A stretch of DNA of 22,272 bases from Thalassospiraceae bacterium (GCA_030638205.1 DAOWFB010000039.1:1-22272), one strand, 5' to 3'; counted from the first letter of the stretch, positions 6,994-16,563 are shown. Translations and numbers: made by a program. Notes: a model not told the origin generated them from the sequence alone.

Positions 6994-8113
6994 ATGCGTG
7001 CCGAAACAGAAGCAGCCACCCAAGCCATTAAGCAGTCGTTGGAACTGTTAAGGAGGCATCTTTGACTACGACAATGCTTGCCTTCGCTTGGACGAATTAA
7101 ACGCATTAGCCGAAGATCCTGACCTATGGAATGATTCGACCAAAGCCCAAGCCCTTATGCGTGAACGCACTGGCCTTGATGCCCAGATAAAAGAAATTGA
7201 TAATTTGGCGGCAGAGCTTGCCGATAATGTTGAATTGATTGCCATGGGCGAGCTTGAGGACGATGACGAAATAATAGCCGAGGCCGAGGCGGCATTATTC
7301 GATGCCCGGGCAAGGGGTGAAAAAGCAGAACTGCAAACCCTTCTTTCCGGTGAAGCCGACAAAAATAATTGCTTCCTTGAAGTTCACGCCGGTGCCGGTG
7401 GCACCGAGGCCCAAGATTGGGCGGAAATGCTAATGCGTATGTATGTGCGCTGGGCCGAAGCCCATGATTGTAAAGCCGAATGGTTAGAAGAAAGCCAAGG
7501 CGAAGAGGCGGGCATAAAATCAGCAACCATTAAAGTAAGCGGTCTAAATGCCTATGGCTGGTTAAAGACCGAAAGCGGGGTTCACCGTTTGGTTCGTATT
7601 TCGCCATACGATTCATCTGCGCGCAGGCATACCAGCTTCACATCGGTTTGGGTTTATCCGGAAATTGATGACGATATTGATATTGAAATTGTAGATAAAG
7701 ATTTGCGTATTGATACCTATCGCGCCTCTGGTGCCGGTGGGCAGCATATTAACAAGACAGATAGTGCAATTCGCATTACCCACTTGCCAACAGGCATTGT
7801 GGTGCAATGTCAAAGTGATCGCTCACAGCATAAAAACCGCGCTGCCGCCATGAGCATGATGAAGGCGCGCCTTTATGAAGCGGAATTGCAAAAACGCGAA
7901 GAAGCATCCCAAGCCCAACACGATGCAAAAACCGACATCGGCTGGGGCCATCAAATACGCTCGTACGTTTTGCAGCCCTATCAGATGGTAAAAGATACCC
8001 GTACCAATGTTGAAACTTCAAACACATCTGCGGTATTGGATGGCGATCTTGATCAGTTTATGGAAGCGGCATTGGCGCATAGGGTTAAAGGCGGCGAAGC
8101 CGAGGGGGGTTAA
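6994..8113 (+). CDS. prfB: Peptide chain release factor 2 (programmed +1 frameshift)
   Basis: RF2 reads UGA and UAA stops and triggers peptide release on the ribosome. A 23-codon first reading frame begins at ATG 6994 and ends at an in-frame TGA (7063-7065). A +1 shift there joins it to the frame ending at 8113 and gives 372 residues, close to the 365 of E. coli RF2. The shifted protein reads LLRRHLDYDNACLRLDELN, the expected family sequence. The GGQ motif is at about 248-250. The stop-recognition tripeptide is Ser-Pro-Tyr at about 203-205, where E. coli has Ser-Pro-Phe. From memory SPY is usual in alphaproteobacteria. An in-frame ATG at 6973 would add 7 residues but is less family-like. A TTG at 7088 is not the real start. 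The gene runs towards fliL, whose stop lies 21 bp away. Confidence 0.95.
7051..7066 (+). promoter_or_regulatory. prfB programmed frameshift site
   Basis: The sequence is AGGAGGCATCTTTGAC. A Shine-Dalgarno-like AGGAGG (7051-7056) sits three bases before the slippery CTT (7060-7062), followed by the in-frame TGA (7063-7065) and then C. This is the classic RF2 autoregulatory layout: when RF2 is scarce the ribosome pauses at the UGA, slips +1 and makes more RF2. E. coli has AGGGGG at the same spacing. Confidence 0.97.
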
Positions 8114-8134
8114 AGGCGAGGAAGCTGGCCAAGA

Positions 8135-8719
8135 TTAACGAACCAGTATTTCCTTGAAAAGAACGGTTATAACTTTTTCCGGGGCGATAGATTTATTTAT
8201 TGCCTCTATCATTTCCTTGCGCAGTTTTATTGATCCCGTCTTTCCGGAAACGTCCTCGAATGTTTGGTCGCGTAGAAATTCTTGTACCGAATTAAGAATT
8301 TTTGCTTCTTCGGATATAAGCTTGTCGCGTCCACTTTCGCCATATACCTCTACGGTCATTGCAAATTTTATAAACGCTCTTTTTCGTTTTGCGCTGGGCT
8401 TAAGGTCAACCGTAATTACCGGCATATCGTGAAGTATTGACGGTTCCGGTAATTCTAGCTTTGCCATTGGTGTTCCAGATAATGAATCTGAAACAACCTT
8501 GCCAAGACCTGAAAAATAAATTCCGACTGCGCCGGCAATTATCGCAACCACGCCAAGGCCAATTAATATAAGTTTTAATTTTTGCCGAATAATTGCGATT
8601 GGCCCGGTGGGCAGCTCGTCAGCTTCAATTTCTTCGCCATCTTTACCTTCTGGGCCTTCTGGCGGGGTGTCTTCGGGTGCAATTTCCGGTTTGGTTTCTT
8701 TGTTTTTTTTGTCGCTCAT
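8135..8719 (-). CDS. fliL: Flagellar basal-body-associated protein FliL
   Basis: FliL is a single-pass inner-membrane protein around the flagellar stator that affects torque and swarming. The 194 residues have an acidic, Pro/Glu-rich cytoplasmic start (1-40), one membrane helix (about 49-69) and a periplasmic domain (about 90-194) with the family signature near the end: IAPEKVITVLFKEILVR. Length and layout are normal for the family. Unusually, no other flagellar gene lies nearby. It sits alone between glnE (186 bp upstream, same strand) and the convergent prfB, whereas fliL often precedes fliM. It could instead be a FliL-like paralogue with a role outside the flagellum, but the C-terminal motif favours true FliL. 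Confidence 0.85.
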   Translation of the reverse strand: MSDKKNKETKPEIAPEDTPPEGPEGKDGEEIEADELPTGPIAIIRQKLKLILIGLGVVAIIAGAVGIYFSGLGKVVSDSLSGTPMAKLELPEPSILHDMPVITVDLKPSAKRKRAFIKFAMTVEVYGESGRDKLISEEAKILNSVQEFLRDQTFEDVSGKTGSIKLRKEMIEAINKSIAPEKVITVLFKEILVR

Positions 8720-8757
8720 GCGTTTGCCTACAAAATTAAATAATTGGCCCTAATTGC

Positions 8758-8776
8758 TTATGATACATGGTCATAA
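8758..8776. promoter_or_regulatory. Inverted repeat upstream of fliL
   Basis: TTATGA (8758-8763) and TCATAA (8771-8776) are perfect arms around a 7-nt spacer, about 40 bp before the fliL start at 8719. The position suits an operator. With six-base arms, chance is a real possibility, and no sigma28 or sigma54 promoter was recognised. Confidence 0.25.
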
Positions 8777-8818
8777 TATCTTGTGTCCATTCCCACCCTT
8801 GCCCTCAGATAATGGGCA

Positions 8819-8841
8819 AAAGGTGGCTTTAAATCACCTTT
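8819..8841. terminator. Weak hairpin between glnE and fliL
   Basis: AAAGGTG (8819-8825) and CACCTTT (8835-8841) are perfect arms around a 9-nt loop, 65 bp downstream of the glnE stop. On the minus strand the stem ends in U residues but no U-tract follows. It could at best be a weak or attenuating terminator separating glnE from fliL. Confidence 0.3.
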
Positions 8842-8905
8842 GAACCTGCTTTCCCATACGGCACCATAGGTTTTGCTTAATGTTACTTTATGCCAAATTA
8901 TTATT

Positions 8906-11899
8906 TTATTTTATTGCCACCGCATCGGCTGGATGTTGAATGATTTCATCATATATTTTCACCACCGATGTGGCAGTTTTTTTCATTTTTTCTTCTAGTT
9001 CTTCAATATTTTTAACGTCTGCCATGTGGCAGAATATTTTGCACAAACTTTCAGGCATTGTGTAATCGCGTTTTTTACGAAATTCAGAAATAGCTGTCAG
9101 CCTGACAAGCCCTTGTACCGATTGCCATAGGTCCAGGGCTTCTACTAATTTTTTTACCACATCATCTTTTAATAATTTAGCTTCACCCAGATTGATAAGG
9201 GCTGAGCGCGTATTAACAGAAAGAATATTTGGGTTATCGTGTGCGTGTAATAATTGCAGGTACTGTGAAATAAATTCAACATCAACCAACCCGCCACGGT
9301 AATGTTTTATTGCCCACGGGGTATCGGTGCCATGTTCTTTGTAAATTTGTTCACGCATGGACGCCACATCAGTTACAAGTTTTTTTCCATCACGCTTTGC
9401 CGTTAGCACCCCCTTAATCACCGCCGCGCATGATTGTTGGAGTTGTTTCGGCCCTGAAATTGTACGCGCCCTTGTCAGGGCCATGTGTTCCCATGTCCAA
9501 GAATCATTTTTTTGATAAGCTGCAAAACTTTCCAGCGTTGTTGCAATTGGTCCAGATGCCCCCGATGGCCGCAATCGCATATCAACCTCATAAAGCGCAC
9601 CTTCGGCAGTTGGTGCGGAAAGGGCGTTTATCAGGCGCTGGCTAAGTCTGGAAAAATATTGGCTTGGGGCTAATGGCTTGGTGCCATCTGATTGTTCAAC
9701 CGATTTGTCAAAATCATAAACAAAAGTTAGATCAAGATCGGAAGTAGGGGTTTTTTCCCGTCCGCCCATTTTACCAAATGCGATTATTGTTATACCGCCA
9801 CCATTTATGCGGCCATGGTTTGCGGCAAAGTCATCTTCGACCCGTGGCTGCAGGGCATGAATAAGTGCTTCGGCTACATTTGAAAGCGCCAACTGCGAGC
9901 CGTGGTCGTTAATTGTTCTACGAAGAACCTGCACCCCTATTTGAAATTTTCTGTCTTTGGCCCAGCGTCTGGTTATATCAAGGGCATCTTCCATGCAGGT
10001 AGCATCAATCAATGTGCGCTCAAGATCTTTGTTTAAATCATCCAGTTCCGGTAGGGGGTCAAAGAAATCACTACTTAAAACCCCGTCAAGGATGCCAACT
10101 TTTTGTGACAGGTGTTCCGCCAGTCTGGGTGCGGTTCCCATTATTTCTGCAATAAGATCAAGCAGGTCGGGGTTGGCTTGAAACATCGAAAAAAGCTGAA
10201 CGCCGGATGGCAGACGGGAAAGGAATTTATCAAAACGCATGAACGCATTGTCGGGCTCGCTGGTGCGGCCAAAGGCACCCAATATTATTGGCATCAGTTC
10301 GGTTAAAAGCTGCCTTGCACGGCTGGATCTAGTGCAACGATAGCGTCCGTGGTGCCAGCCGCGAACGGTTACATCTATTGCATCAACGTTTGTGTAGCCA
10401 AGCTTGGCAAGAGTTTTTAGTGTTTCTGGATCGCTTTCACCACCGGTAAAAACCAAATTACCCTGCTCATCGCCATTCCCTTCAGAGCTCAATGAAGGTG
10501 CCTCTTCAAAAAGATTTGCATAAACGGATTCTACGGTTTGCATGGTTTTTAATATTTCTTTTGAAAATATTTCGCCGTCTTCAAAACCTAAAAATGCGGC
10601 TATCTCGGATATGCCTTCATCGTTATCGGGCAAAGAATGGGTTTGTTCATCATTAACCATTTGCAGGCGATGCTCTACCTTGCGCAAAAACCGATAGGCA
10701 CTGATAAGTTTTTCGGCGTCTTCGGTTGTTACTTTTTCAGCGGTGCTAAGCGCCCGAAGGGACGGTTGTGTCGGTGCGGTGCGTAAGTCTCTATTTCGTC
10801 CGCCCCATATTAATTGTTGGGTCTGGGCAAAAAATTCTATTTCTCTGATGCCGCCGCGTCCAAGCTTTACATTGTGCCCGTAAAGTTTAATTTTTTCACC
10901 ACCACGGTGGGCATTTATTTGACGCTTAATGGAATGGATATCGTCAATCGCTGCAAAATCTAGCGACTTGCGCCATATGAAAGGTTTCAAGCAATTTAGA
11001 AAATCATTTCCTGCCACAATATCACCGGCAATGGGTCTGGCTTTTATCATTGCCGCACGTTCCCAGTTTTGCCCGATTGACTCGTAATAGCTTTCAGCAG
11101 CGATGGTAGAAATTGCGGGCGGGGTTGATCCCGGGTCGGGGCGCAGCCTGAGATCGGTACGAAACACATAACCATCTGCCGTGCGGTCATCTAAAATATT
11201 GACCATCTTTCTTGCCAGCCTAACAAAATGACTTTGCATTTCTTCAGGCTCTTCACATTTAACCCGGTCGGGATCGAATAAAATAATGATATCTATATCG
11301 CTGGAATAATTTAGCTCGCACCCGCCCAGTTTCCCCAATCCTAGAATTACTAGTCCCGATTCTAATTCGGGGTTTTCCGGGTGTGCTAATTTTATGGCTC
11401 CTCTGGCTTCTAGTGATTTGAGCAGGTGCGTGGCCGTTGCCGAAACGGCTTTATCGGCAAATTCGCTTAAAGTTCCGGTAACGCGCTCAAGGTCCCATAT
11501 TCCGTTTATATCGCCTACGGCCGACATTAGCTGAACCCGGCGCTTGGCAATCCTGAGATGGCGTTTTAATCCAGCCTCGTCTAATTCCAATACACCTTTT
11601 GTGGTGTCCGCCAGCACCTTCTCGCGGCAGGCCTCTGGCCCATGGGTGAAAAGCTCAAACATAAATTCAGGGTCTGATTGCATGCAATGGCCCAAAAATG
11701 GGCTGTGGGCAAAGATAGAGCTGGCCAAACGTCCGGCTATGGGGTCTTTTTCGAGCAATTCTTTGGCTCGGCTAAGATCCGCATCGTCTGCTGTGCGCTG
11801 GCCCAGCGTTTCCCATCCACCATCAGCCCGGGCACCATCAGCTCGAGCACCATGGGTGAGTGTGGGTATATGCTTGGGGTTAAAGCCAAAAAAGTGCAT
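8906..11899 (-). CDS. glnE: Glutamine synthetase adenylyltransferase/adenylyl-removing enzyme
   Basis: GlnE attaches and removes AMP on a tyrosine of glutamine synthetase in response to the PII protein, matching ammonia assimilation to nitrogen supply. The 997-residue length is normal. Two nucleotidyltransferase domains are visible. The N-terminal, adenylyl-removing one has GLGKLGG (187-193) and SSDID (Asp201, Asp203). The C-terminal, adenylylating one has AFGKMGG (707-713) and SDLDL (Asp721, Asp723). The motifs YVFRTDLRLRPDPG and YEVDMRLRPSG also fit. Both metal-binding Asp pairs are intact, so both activities should work. The start is 17 bp from the start of the divergent YhdP-like gene, so its promoter must lie inside that gene's coding sequence. 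No strong ribosome-binding site precedes the ATG. The extreme N-terminus holds a small in-frame tandem duplication. Confidence 0.95.
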   Translation of the reverse strand: MHFFGFNPKHIPTLTHGARADGARADGGWETLGQRTADDADLSRAKELLEKDPIAGRLASSIFAHSPFLGHCMQSDPEFMFELFTHGPEACREKVLADTTKGVLELDEAGLKRHLRIAKRRVQLMSAVGDINGIWDLERVTGTLSEFADKAVSATATHLLKSLEARGAIKLAHPENPELESGLVILGLGKLGGCELNYSSDIDIIILFDPDRVKCEEPEEMQSHFVRLARKMVNILDDRTADGYVFRTDLRLRPDPGSTPPAISTIAAESYYESIGQNWERAAMIKARPIAGDIVAGNDFLNCLKPFIWRKSLDFAAIDDIHSIKRQINAHRGGEKIKLYGHNVKLGRGGIREIEFFAQTQQLIWGGRNRDLRTAPTQPSLRALSTAEKVTTEDAEKLISAYRFLRKVEHRLQMVNDEQTHSLPDNDEGISEIAAFLGFEDGEIFSKEILKTMQTVESVYANLFEEAPSLSSEGNGDEQGNLVFTGGESDPETLKTLAKLGYTNVDAIDVTVRGWHHGRYRCTRSSRARQLLTELMPIILGAFGRTSEPDNAFMRFDKFLSRLPSGVQLFSMFQANPDLLDLIAEIMGTAPRLAEHLSQKVGILDGVLSSDFFDPLPELDDLNKDLERTLIDATCMEDALDITRRWAKDRKFQIGVQVLRRTINDHGSQLALSNVAEALIHALQPRVEDDFAANHGRINGGGITIIAFGKMGGREKTPTSDLDLTFVYDFDKSVEQSDGTKPLAPSQYFSRLSQRLINALSAPTAEGALYEVDMRLRPSGASGPIATTLESFAAYQKNDSWTWEHMALTRARTISGPKQLQQSCAAVIKGVLTAKRDGKKLVTDVASMREQIYKEHGTDTPWAIKHYRGGLVDVEFISQYLQLLHAHDNPNILSVNTRSALINLGEAKLLKDDVVKKLVEALDLWQSVQGLVRLTAISEFRKKRDYTMPESLCKIFCHMADVKNIEELEEKMKKTATSVVKIYDEIIQHPADAVAIK
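11818..11847. repeat. Two 15-bp tandem repeats near the 5' end of glnE
   Basis: Units 11818-11832 and 11833-11847 differ at two bases, and a partial third unit follows. They encode Gly-Ala-Arg-Ala-Asp repeated twice near residue 17-27 of GlnE, before the conserved part of the enzyme. Slippage here would keep the frame. Confidence 0.7.
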
Positions 11900-11916
11900 A
11901 TTTCTATTTATCCATT

Positions 11917-14900
11917 ATGATTAATGTCCCGTTAGTTAGAATGCCTCGGGACACAGGGGGAAGTCCACTGCTCAGACGAACATTAAGATCCATAATACAG
12001 ATTGCAGGTGGTCTGGGTGTGGGAATTTTTATTGCCACCCTGTTTGCGGCATGGCGTCTTAGCACTGGGCCTGTATCCCTGTCATTTCTTACGCCCGTGC
12101 TACAAAGCTCACTGAACGAATTGCATGACGGAACCATATCCATAACCCTAGACGATACCATCCTTACATGGGCGGGTTGGGAGCGAACGCTTGATATTCG
12201 CATGGTCAATATGCAGGCATCATTAACAGATGGCGGAAAGATAGCATCGGTTCCTGAGGTTTCAATATCGTTCAGTGCCAGTGCGCTAATCAAAGGAATT
12301 ATTGCCCCAAGAAGCATTGAATTTTTTGGCCCCGACCTTTTGGTTGTGCGTGGCATGACTGGTGAATTTGAACTTGGCTTTGAAGGAGGCCCAAAAAGCG
12401 AAGGTGGATCGGGTGGGTTTGTAACAAAAATTCTTGGGGCAATGTTGCAGCAACAAAATGAATTACACCCGATGAGCTATCTTTCGCGGGTAAATATTGT
12501 TTCAGGCCAGCTTACATACCTTGACAATATGACTGGCGTTACGTGGCACGCACCAATGGCAGATGCAAGGATAAGGCGTTCTGATAATGGCCTAGAAGCT
12601 GAGCTTGACCTTGGTGTTGATGTGGACGGCAAAACAGCCAATCTGTCGGTTATAGGGTCTTTTTATAGCAATCTGCATCGCATTGACCTTGGGATTAGCT
12701 TTAGCTCGTTAAATCCGTCATCGTTGGCAGGACTGCTTCCGCAAATTGATTTTGTTTCTACCGTTGATATTCCATTATCTGGAACCGTTACGTTAAGCAC
12801 TAAAACCGATGGCAATATCGAAGGCGTTGGCTTTGATTTAACCGGCGAAGCTGGCCACATATCACTTTCAGTTCCGCTTGCTTCCAAGTTTAATTTATTA
12901 CCATTTGCCCAACGGATAAAGGTTGATGGCCTGAACGCGACTGGGCGCTTTGATGGTAAATATCGAAACATTGAAATAAATAATTTTGATGTTCAATTGG
13001 CAGATGGTGAAACAATTTATTTGCCTTCACCGTTAGATATGGAAATGCCGTTTAAAAAATTAAGTTTGGCCGGGCGCTATATGGGTGAAGAACGCAGGGT
13101 CGAAATTGAAGGTGCCGAAATTGATTTAGGCGGCCCAGTTGCAAAAATACGGGCCAAGATAAATGGAGTTAATTGGCCGGGCACAGTGGTTTCTGCTGAA
13201 ACACCGGGCGCAATATCACTGGGACTTTCTGGTGTTTTAAATAATATGTCCCTTGTGGGGCTAGAGCGTTATTGGCCACGAATTGTTGCACCTGATGCCA
13301 GAAAGTGGGTTTTGGAACATATGCCAAAGGGTATTTCTCCAAAGGCCGAGATGGTTGTTTCTCTTGTTTCTGATAAAGATGGAGTGCGGCTTGATACCCT
13401 GGAAGGGAGCATAGAAGGACAAGACGTAACCATAAATTACCTGCCGCCAATGCCCGCGGTAACAGGCGCCAGGGGCGTGGCGACATTTGATAGCGATAGT
13501 TTTGATATCCACGTTAGCAGTGCAGATAGTTATAATGGTGTAACCCCAAACGTTGGCGATATTCATTTTACTAAATTAAACACCGATGATCCCATTGCTG
13601 ATTTTGATTTGGATTTATCTGGTTCCATATCTGGGGCATTGGCACTGATTGACCATGACCCGCTTAATTTTGCCGAGGTAATCGGAATAGATCCGAAAAA
13701 AACGTCGGGTACAGTAGAAACAAACCTGAAGATTCATTTTCCATTCAGAAAAGACCTTAGGGTTAGTGACGTAAGCGTAAGCGCAACGGCAAATCTTGTT
13801 GATGCAGAATTTTCAGAAATACTTTTTGAACGCAATTTATCCATGGGAAACCTGCAACTAGAAGTAAATAATGCAGAGATGAATGCCGTAGGAACAGCAC
13901 AGCTTGGCGGTGTTCCAGTTGGTTTATTGTGGCGACATGATTTTGCAGCAGAGGCAATTTTTCGCGACAAGTATGAACTTACCGGGCGAATTGATAATAT
14001 TTTGGGTTTAGGTGATATGGGAATTGTTGTTCCTGAACTTATTGGCAATTACATAAACGGCGGCGCAGAGGCAAACGTAAGCTATACAGTATTCGGCGAT
14101 GATACTAGGTCACTTTCGGCGCGGCTTGATCTTGTAAATATACATATGGCAGCACCAGAATTGGGTTGGTCGAAAAAGGTAGGCGTTCCCGGAACGGCGG
14201 TGCTTGAATTAAGATTAAAAGGCGAAATCCCGGTTGAGATACCTTCTTTTGAAATTAGCGCGCCCGAACTGGATGTAAGCGGCTCGGTTGCATTTCGTGA
14301 AGATGGAAAACTTGACGTAATAAATATTGAAAAAGCAATTAGCCGGCGGACTTCAATGTCAGGTTCGTTAGTTCCCCATGATGATGGCACATGGGAAGTG
14401 TCCTTTATGGGCGATGAATTCGACGCAAGCGTTTTGTGGGATGATTTGCTAGGCACAAGAAAAGATTCTGCCGATGCGGCATTGGATGAAGCTGAATTTG
14501 TATTTTCAGGCGCCGCCGATTTCAGAACGCTGTGGTTGGGAAAAAATCGTGCCGTGCATGATTTTATCGGCACCGTCTACCGCGAAGGCAAGCTATGGAA
14601 AAAAATAGATATGCAAGGCCGGGTTGGTGAAAAAGAATCCATAAATATCCGCCTCGAAACATATGAGGAAAGAAACGAAAGGCGCTTTGGCATACTTTCC
14701 AATGATGCCGGGGCCGCGCTAAGGGCGTTGGATATTTATGATTTGCTAATTGGCGGTAAATTACGCCTTGAGGCGACCTACAAAGGAACCAGCAAAGATG
14801 CGCCGCTTTTAGGTGTTTTAAAGGTTCATGATTATGCCTTGAAAGAGGCTCCGGCATTGGCAAATCTGGTGGGTGTGCTTTCGCTAACTGGCATACTTGA

Positions 14901-15303
14901 TGCGCTTCAGGGTGAGGGCCTGAACTTTGATATTCTCGAGGTTCCGTTTTCTCTCAACAAGGGGGCGCTTAAAATAAAAGATGCCAGAACATCCGGTCCC
15001 TCCATCGGTATAACCGCCAGCGGCAAAGCCGATTTCAGGGGAAAATCGCTTGATATCGAAGGAACGGTGGTGCCGGCATACGCAATTAATTCGTTGCTTG
15101 GCAATATTCCGATTATCGGTCAAATACTTTCCGGCCCGGAAAAAGGCAGCGGTATTTTTGCCGCAACCTATAGTATGAAAAATAAAGGCGATAAGCTTGA
15201 AATTAATTTTAATCCCATGTCGGCATTAGCCCCGGGTGTTCTTCGTGGAATATTCAGCGGTAGCGGCAAGGAAAAAGAAATAGGCCCAAGAAAAAGTAAT
15301 TAA
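11917..15303 (+). CDS. YhdP/AsmA-like envelope protein (DUF3971 + AsmA C-terminal type)
   Basis: This 1128-residue protein has one N-terminal membrane helix (about 26-46) followed by a very long periplasmic part made of repetitive beta-strand sequence with many Asp, Gly and Ser residues. No catalytic motif is visible. The C-terminal block (SGPSIGITASGKADF, LDIEGTVVPAYAINSLLGNIPIIG, NPMSALAPGVLRGIF) matches the AsmA-like C-terminal domain of the YhdP family. Proteins of this group (YhdP, TamB, AsmA) are bridge-like and are thought to carry phospholipids between inner and outer membranes. Substrate and partners here are inferred from the family only. A second in-frame ATG at 11941 would shorten the protein by 8 residues. 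Neither start has a clear ribosome-binding site. The gene is divergent from glnE and converges on tyrS. Confidence 0.85.
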   Translation: MINVPLVRMPRDTGGSPLLRRTLRSIIQIAGGLGVGIFIATLFAAWRLSTGPVSLSFLTPVLQSSLNELHDGTISITLDDTILTWAGWERTLDIRMVNMQASLTDGGKIASVPEVSISFSASALIKGIIAPRSIEFFGPDLLVVRGMTGEFELGFEGGPKSEGGSGGFVTKILGAMLQQQNELHPMSYLSRVNIVSGQLTYLDNMTGVTWHAPMADARIRRSDNGLEAELDLGVDVDGKTANLSVIGSFYSNLHRIDLGISFSSLNPSSLAGLLPQIDFVSTVDIPLSGTVTLSTKTDGNIEGVGFDLTGEAGHISLSVPLASKFNLLPFAQRIKVDGLNATGRFDGKYRNIEINNFDVQLADGETIYLPSPLDMEMPFKKLSLAGRYMGEERRVEIEGAEIDLGGPVAKIRAKINGVNWPGTVVSAETPGAISLGLSGVLNNMSLVGLERYWPRIVAPDARKWVLEHMPKGISPKAEMVVSLVSDKDGVRLDTLEGSIEGQDVTINYLPPMPAVTGARGVATFDSDSFDIHVSSADSYNGVTPNVGDIHFTKLNTDDPIADFDLDLSGSISGALALIDHDPLNFAEVIGIDPKKTSGTVETNLKIHFPFRKDLRVSDVSVSATANLVDAEFSEILFERNLSMGNLQLEVNNAEMNAVGTAQLGGVPVGLLWRHDFAAEAIFRDKYELTGRIDNILGLGDMGIVVPELIGNYINGGAEANVSYTVFGDDTRSLSARLDLVNIHMAAPELGWSKKVGVPGTAVLELRLKGEIPVEIPSFEISAPELDVSGSVAFREDGKLDVINIEKAISRRTSMSGSLVPHDDGTWEVSFMGDEFDASVLWDDLLGTRKDSADAALDEAEFVFSGAADFRTLWLGKNRAVHDFIGTVYREGKLWKKIDMQGRVGEKESINIRLETYEERNERRFGILSNDAGAALRALDIYDLLIGGKLRLEATYKGTSKDAPLLGVLKVHDYALKEAPALANLVGVLSLTGILDALQGEGLNFDILEVPFSLNKGALKIKDARTSGPSIGITASGKADFRGKSLDIEGTVVPAYAINSLLGNIPIIGQILSGPEKGSGIFAATYSMKNKGDKLEINFNPMSALAPGVLRGIFSGSGKEKEIGPRKSN

Positions 15304-16553
15304 ACCGCGCGCAAAAGGGCGTGGCGTTTTTTTCCGGAAGAAAGCTTTATAACGCCGTCTTGGTTAAGGTCGGCAGATGTAATTGTTTCGGTTTCGCTTG
15401 TTATTTGTTTGTCGTTTAATCTGGCGCCACCACCTTTTATAAGGCGCTTGGCCTCGCCGTTACTGGTGCAAAGTTCGGCCCGGCACAACGCATCAAACAT
15501 TTGAACGCCAGCATCTAAATCAGATTTTGCTATATCAAATGATGGTAAATCACTGCCCAGCTTTCCTTCTTCAAACGTTTTTTTGGCGGTTTCGGCGGCC
15601 GCATTGGCGGCGTCAATACCGTGGGCCATAGCCGTTGCCTCGAACGCCAGTTTTTTCTTGGCCTCGTTTATTTCGGCACCTTCTAATTTTCCAAGCTCCG
15701 CTATTTCTTCTATCGATAATTCGGTAAATAATTTAAGGAAACGCCCAACGTCACCGTCTTCGGTGTTGCGCCAGTATTGCCAGTAATCATAAGGGCTCAA
15801 CATATCTGCGTTCAGCCATACGGCACCGGATGCGGTTTTGCCCATCTTGGCGCCGGACGCGGTGGTTAGCAGTGGGGTCGTCAGCCCAAATGTTTCTTTG
15901 CCGTCGACTCTACGGGTTAGCTCAACACCGTTTACGATGTTTCCCCATTGATCCGACCCGCCCATTTGCAGGGCGCATTTGCTTCTGCGGTTTAATTCCA
16001 AGAAATCATAAGCCTGAAGAATCATATAATTGAATTCAAGAAACGAAAGCGTCTGTTCACGCTCAAGGCGTAATTTTACGCTATCAAATGAAAGCATCCG
16101 GTTTATGGAAAAATGTTTCCCGTAATCCCGCAAAAATTCAATATAATTTAGCTCCTTCAGCCAATCGGAATTATTTACCATTACCGCGTCCGTTGGCCCG
16201 TCACCAAATTTAAGAAAACGGGAGAAAACTTCTTTGATCGATGCCATGTTGGCGTTGATTTTTTCTTCATTTAAAAGCTGGCGGCTTTCATCTTTGCCCG
16301 ATGGATCGCCGACCATTGTTGTGCCGCCGCCCATTAATACTATGGGTTTGTGCCCGCTTTGCTGCAGGATGCGCAGCATCATTATGGGTAACAACGAGCC
16401 CACATGCAGGCTAGATGCGGTGCAATCAAAACCGATATAGGCACTAACAATTCCGTCTGTGGCCAGCTTGTCCAGCGCATCCATATCGGTGCATTGGTGC
16501 AGGTAGCCGCGATCAACAACGGTTTTGATGAAATCTGACTTATGCTCTGTCAT
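15300..16553 (-). CDS. tyrS: Tyrosyl-tRNA synthetase
   Basis: This enzyme charges tRNA-Tyr with tyrosine in the cytoplasm. The 417 residues show the class I Rossmann domain with the HIGH-type motif as HVGS (50-53) after YIGFDCTASSL, then GGGTTMVGDPSGK. The tyrosine-pocket region holds QMGGSDQWGNI (196-206), and the KMSKS-type loop reads KMGKT (236-240). A C-terminal S4 RNA-binding domain covers about 350-415 (LCTSNGEAKRLIKGGGARLND). Length and motif order are standard for bacterial TyrRS. The stop TAA (15302-15300) overlaps the TAA of the convergent YhdP-like gene within one TTAA. The divergent anmK starts 145 bp away. Confidence 0.97.
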   Translation of the reverse strand: MTEHKSDFIKTVVDRGYLHQCTDMDALDKLATDGIVSAYIGFDCTASSLHVGSLLPIMMLRILQQSGHKPIVLMGGGTTMVGDPSGKDESRQLLNEEKINANMASIKEVFSRFLKFGDGPTDAVMVNNSDWLKELNYIEFLRDYGKHFSINRMLSFDSVKLRLEREQTLSFLEFNYMILQAYDFLELNRRSKCALQMGGSDQWGNIVNGVELTRRVDGKETFGLTTPLLTTASGAKMGKTASGAVWLNADMLSPYDYWQYWRNTEDGDVGRFLKLFTELSIEEIAELGKLEGAEINEAKKKLAFEATAMAHGIDAANAAAETAKKTFEEGKLGSDLPSFDIAKSDLDAGVQMFDALCRAELCTSNGEAKRLIKGGGARLNDKQITSETETITSADLNQDGVIKLSSGKKRHALLRAV

Positions 16554-16563
16554 TTATGCCATT

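Noticed and set aside
7088..8113. prfB starting at TTG 7088 as a shorter gene
   Set aside because: The upstream 23-codon frame plus the canonical frameshift site gives a full-length RF2 with the expected N-terminus.
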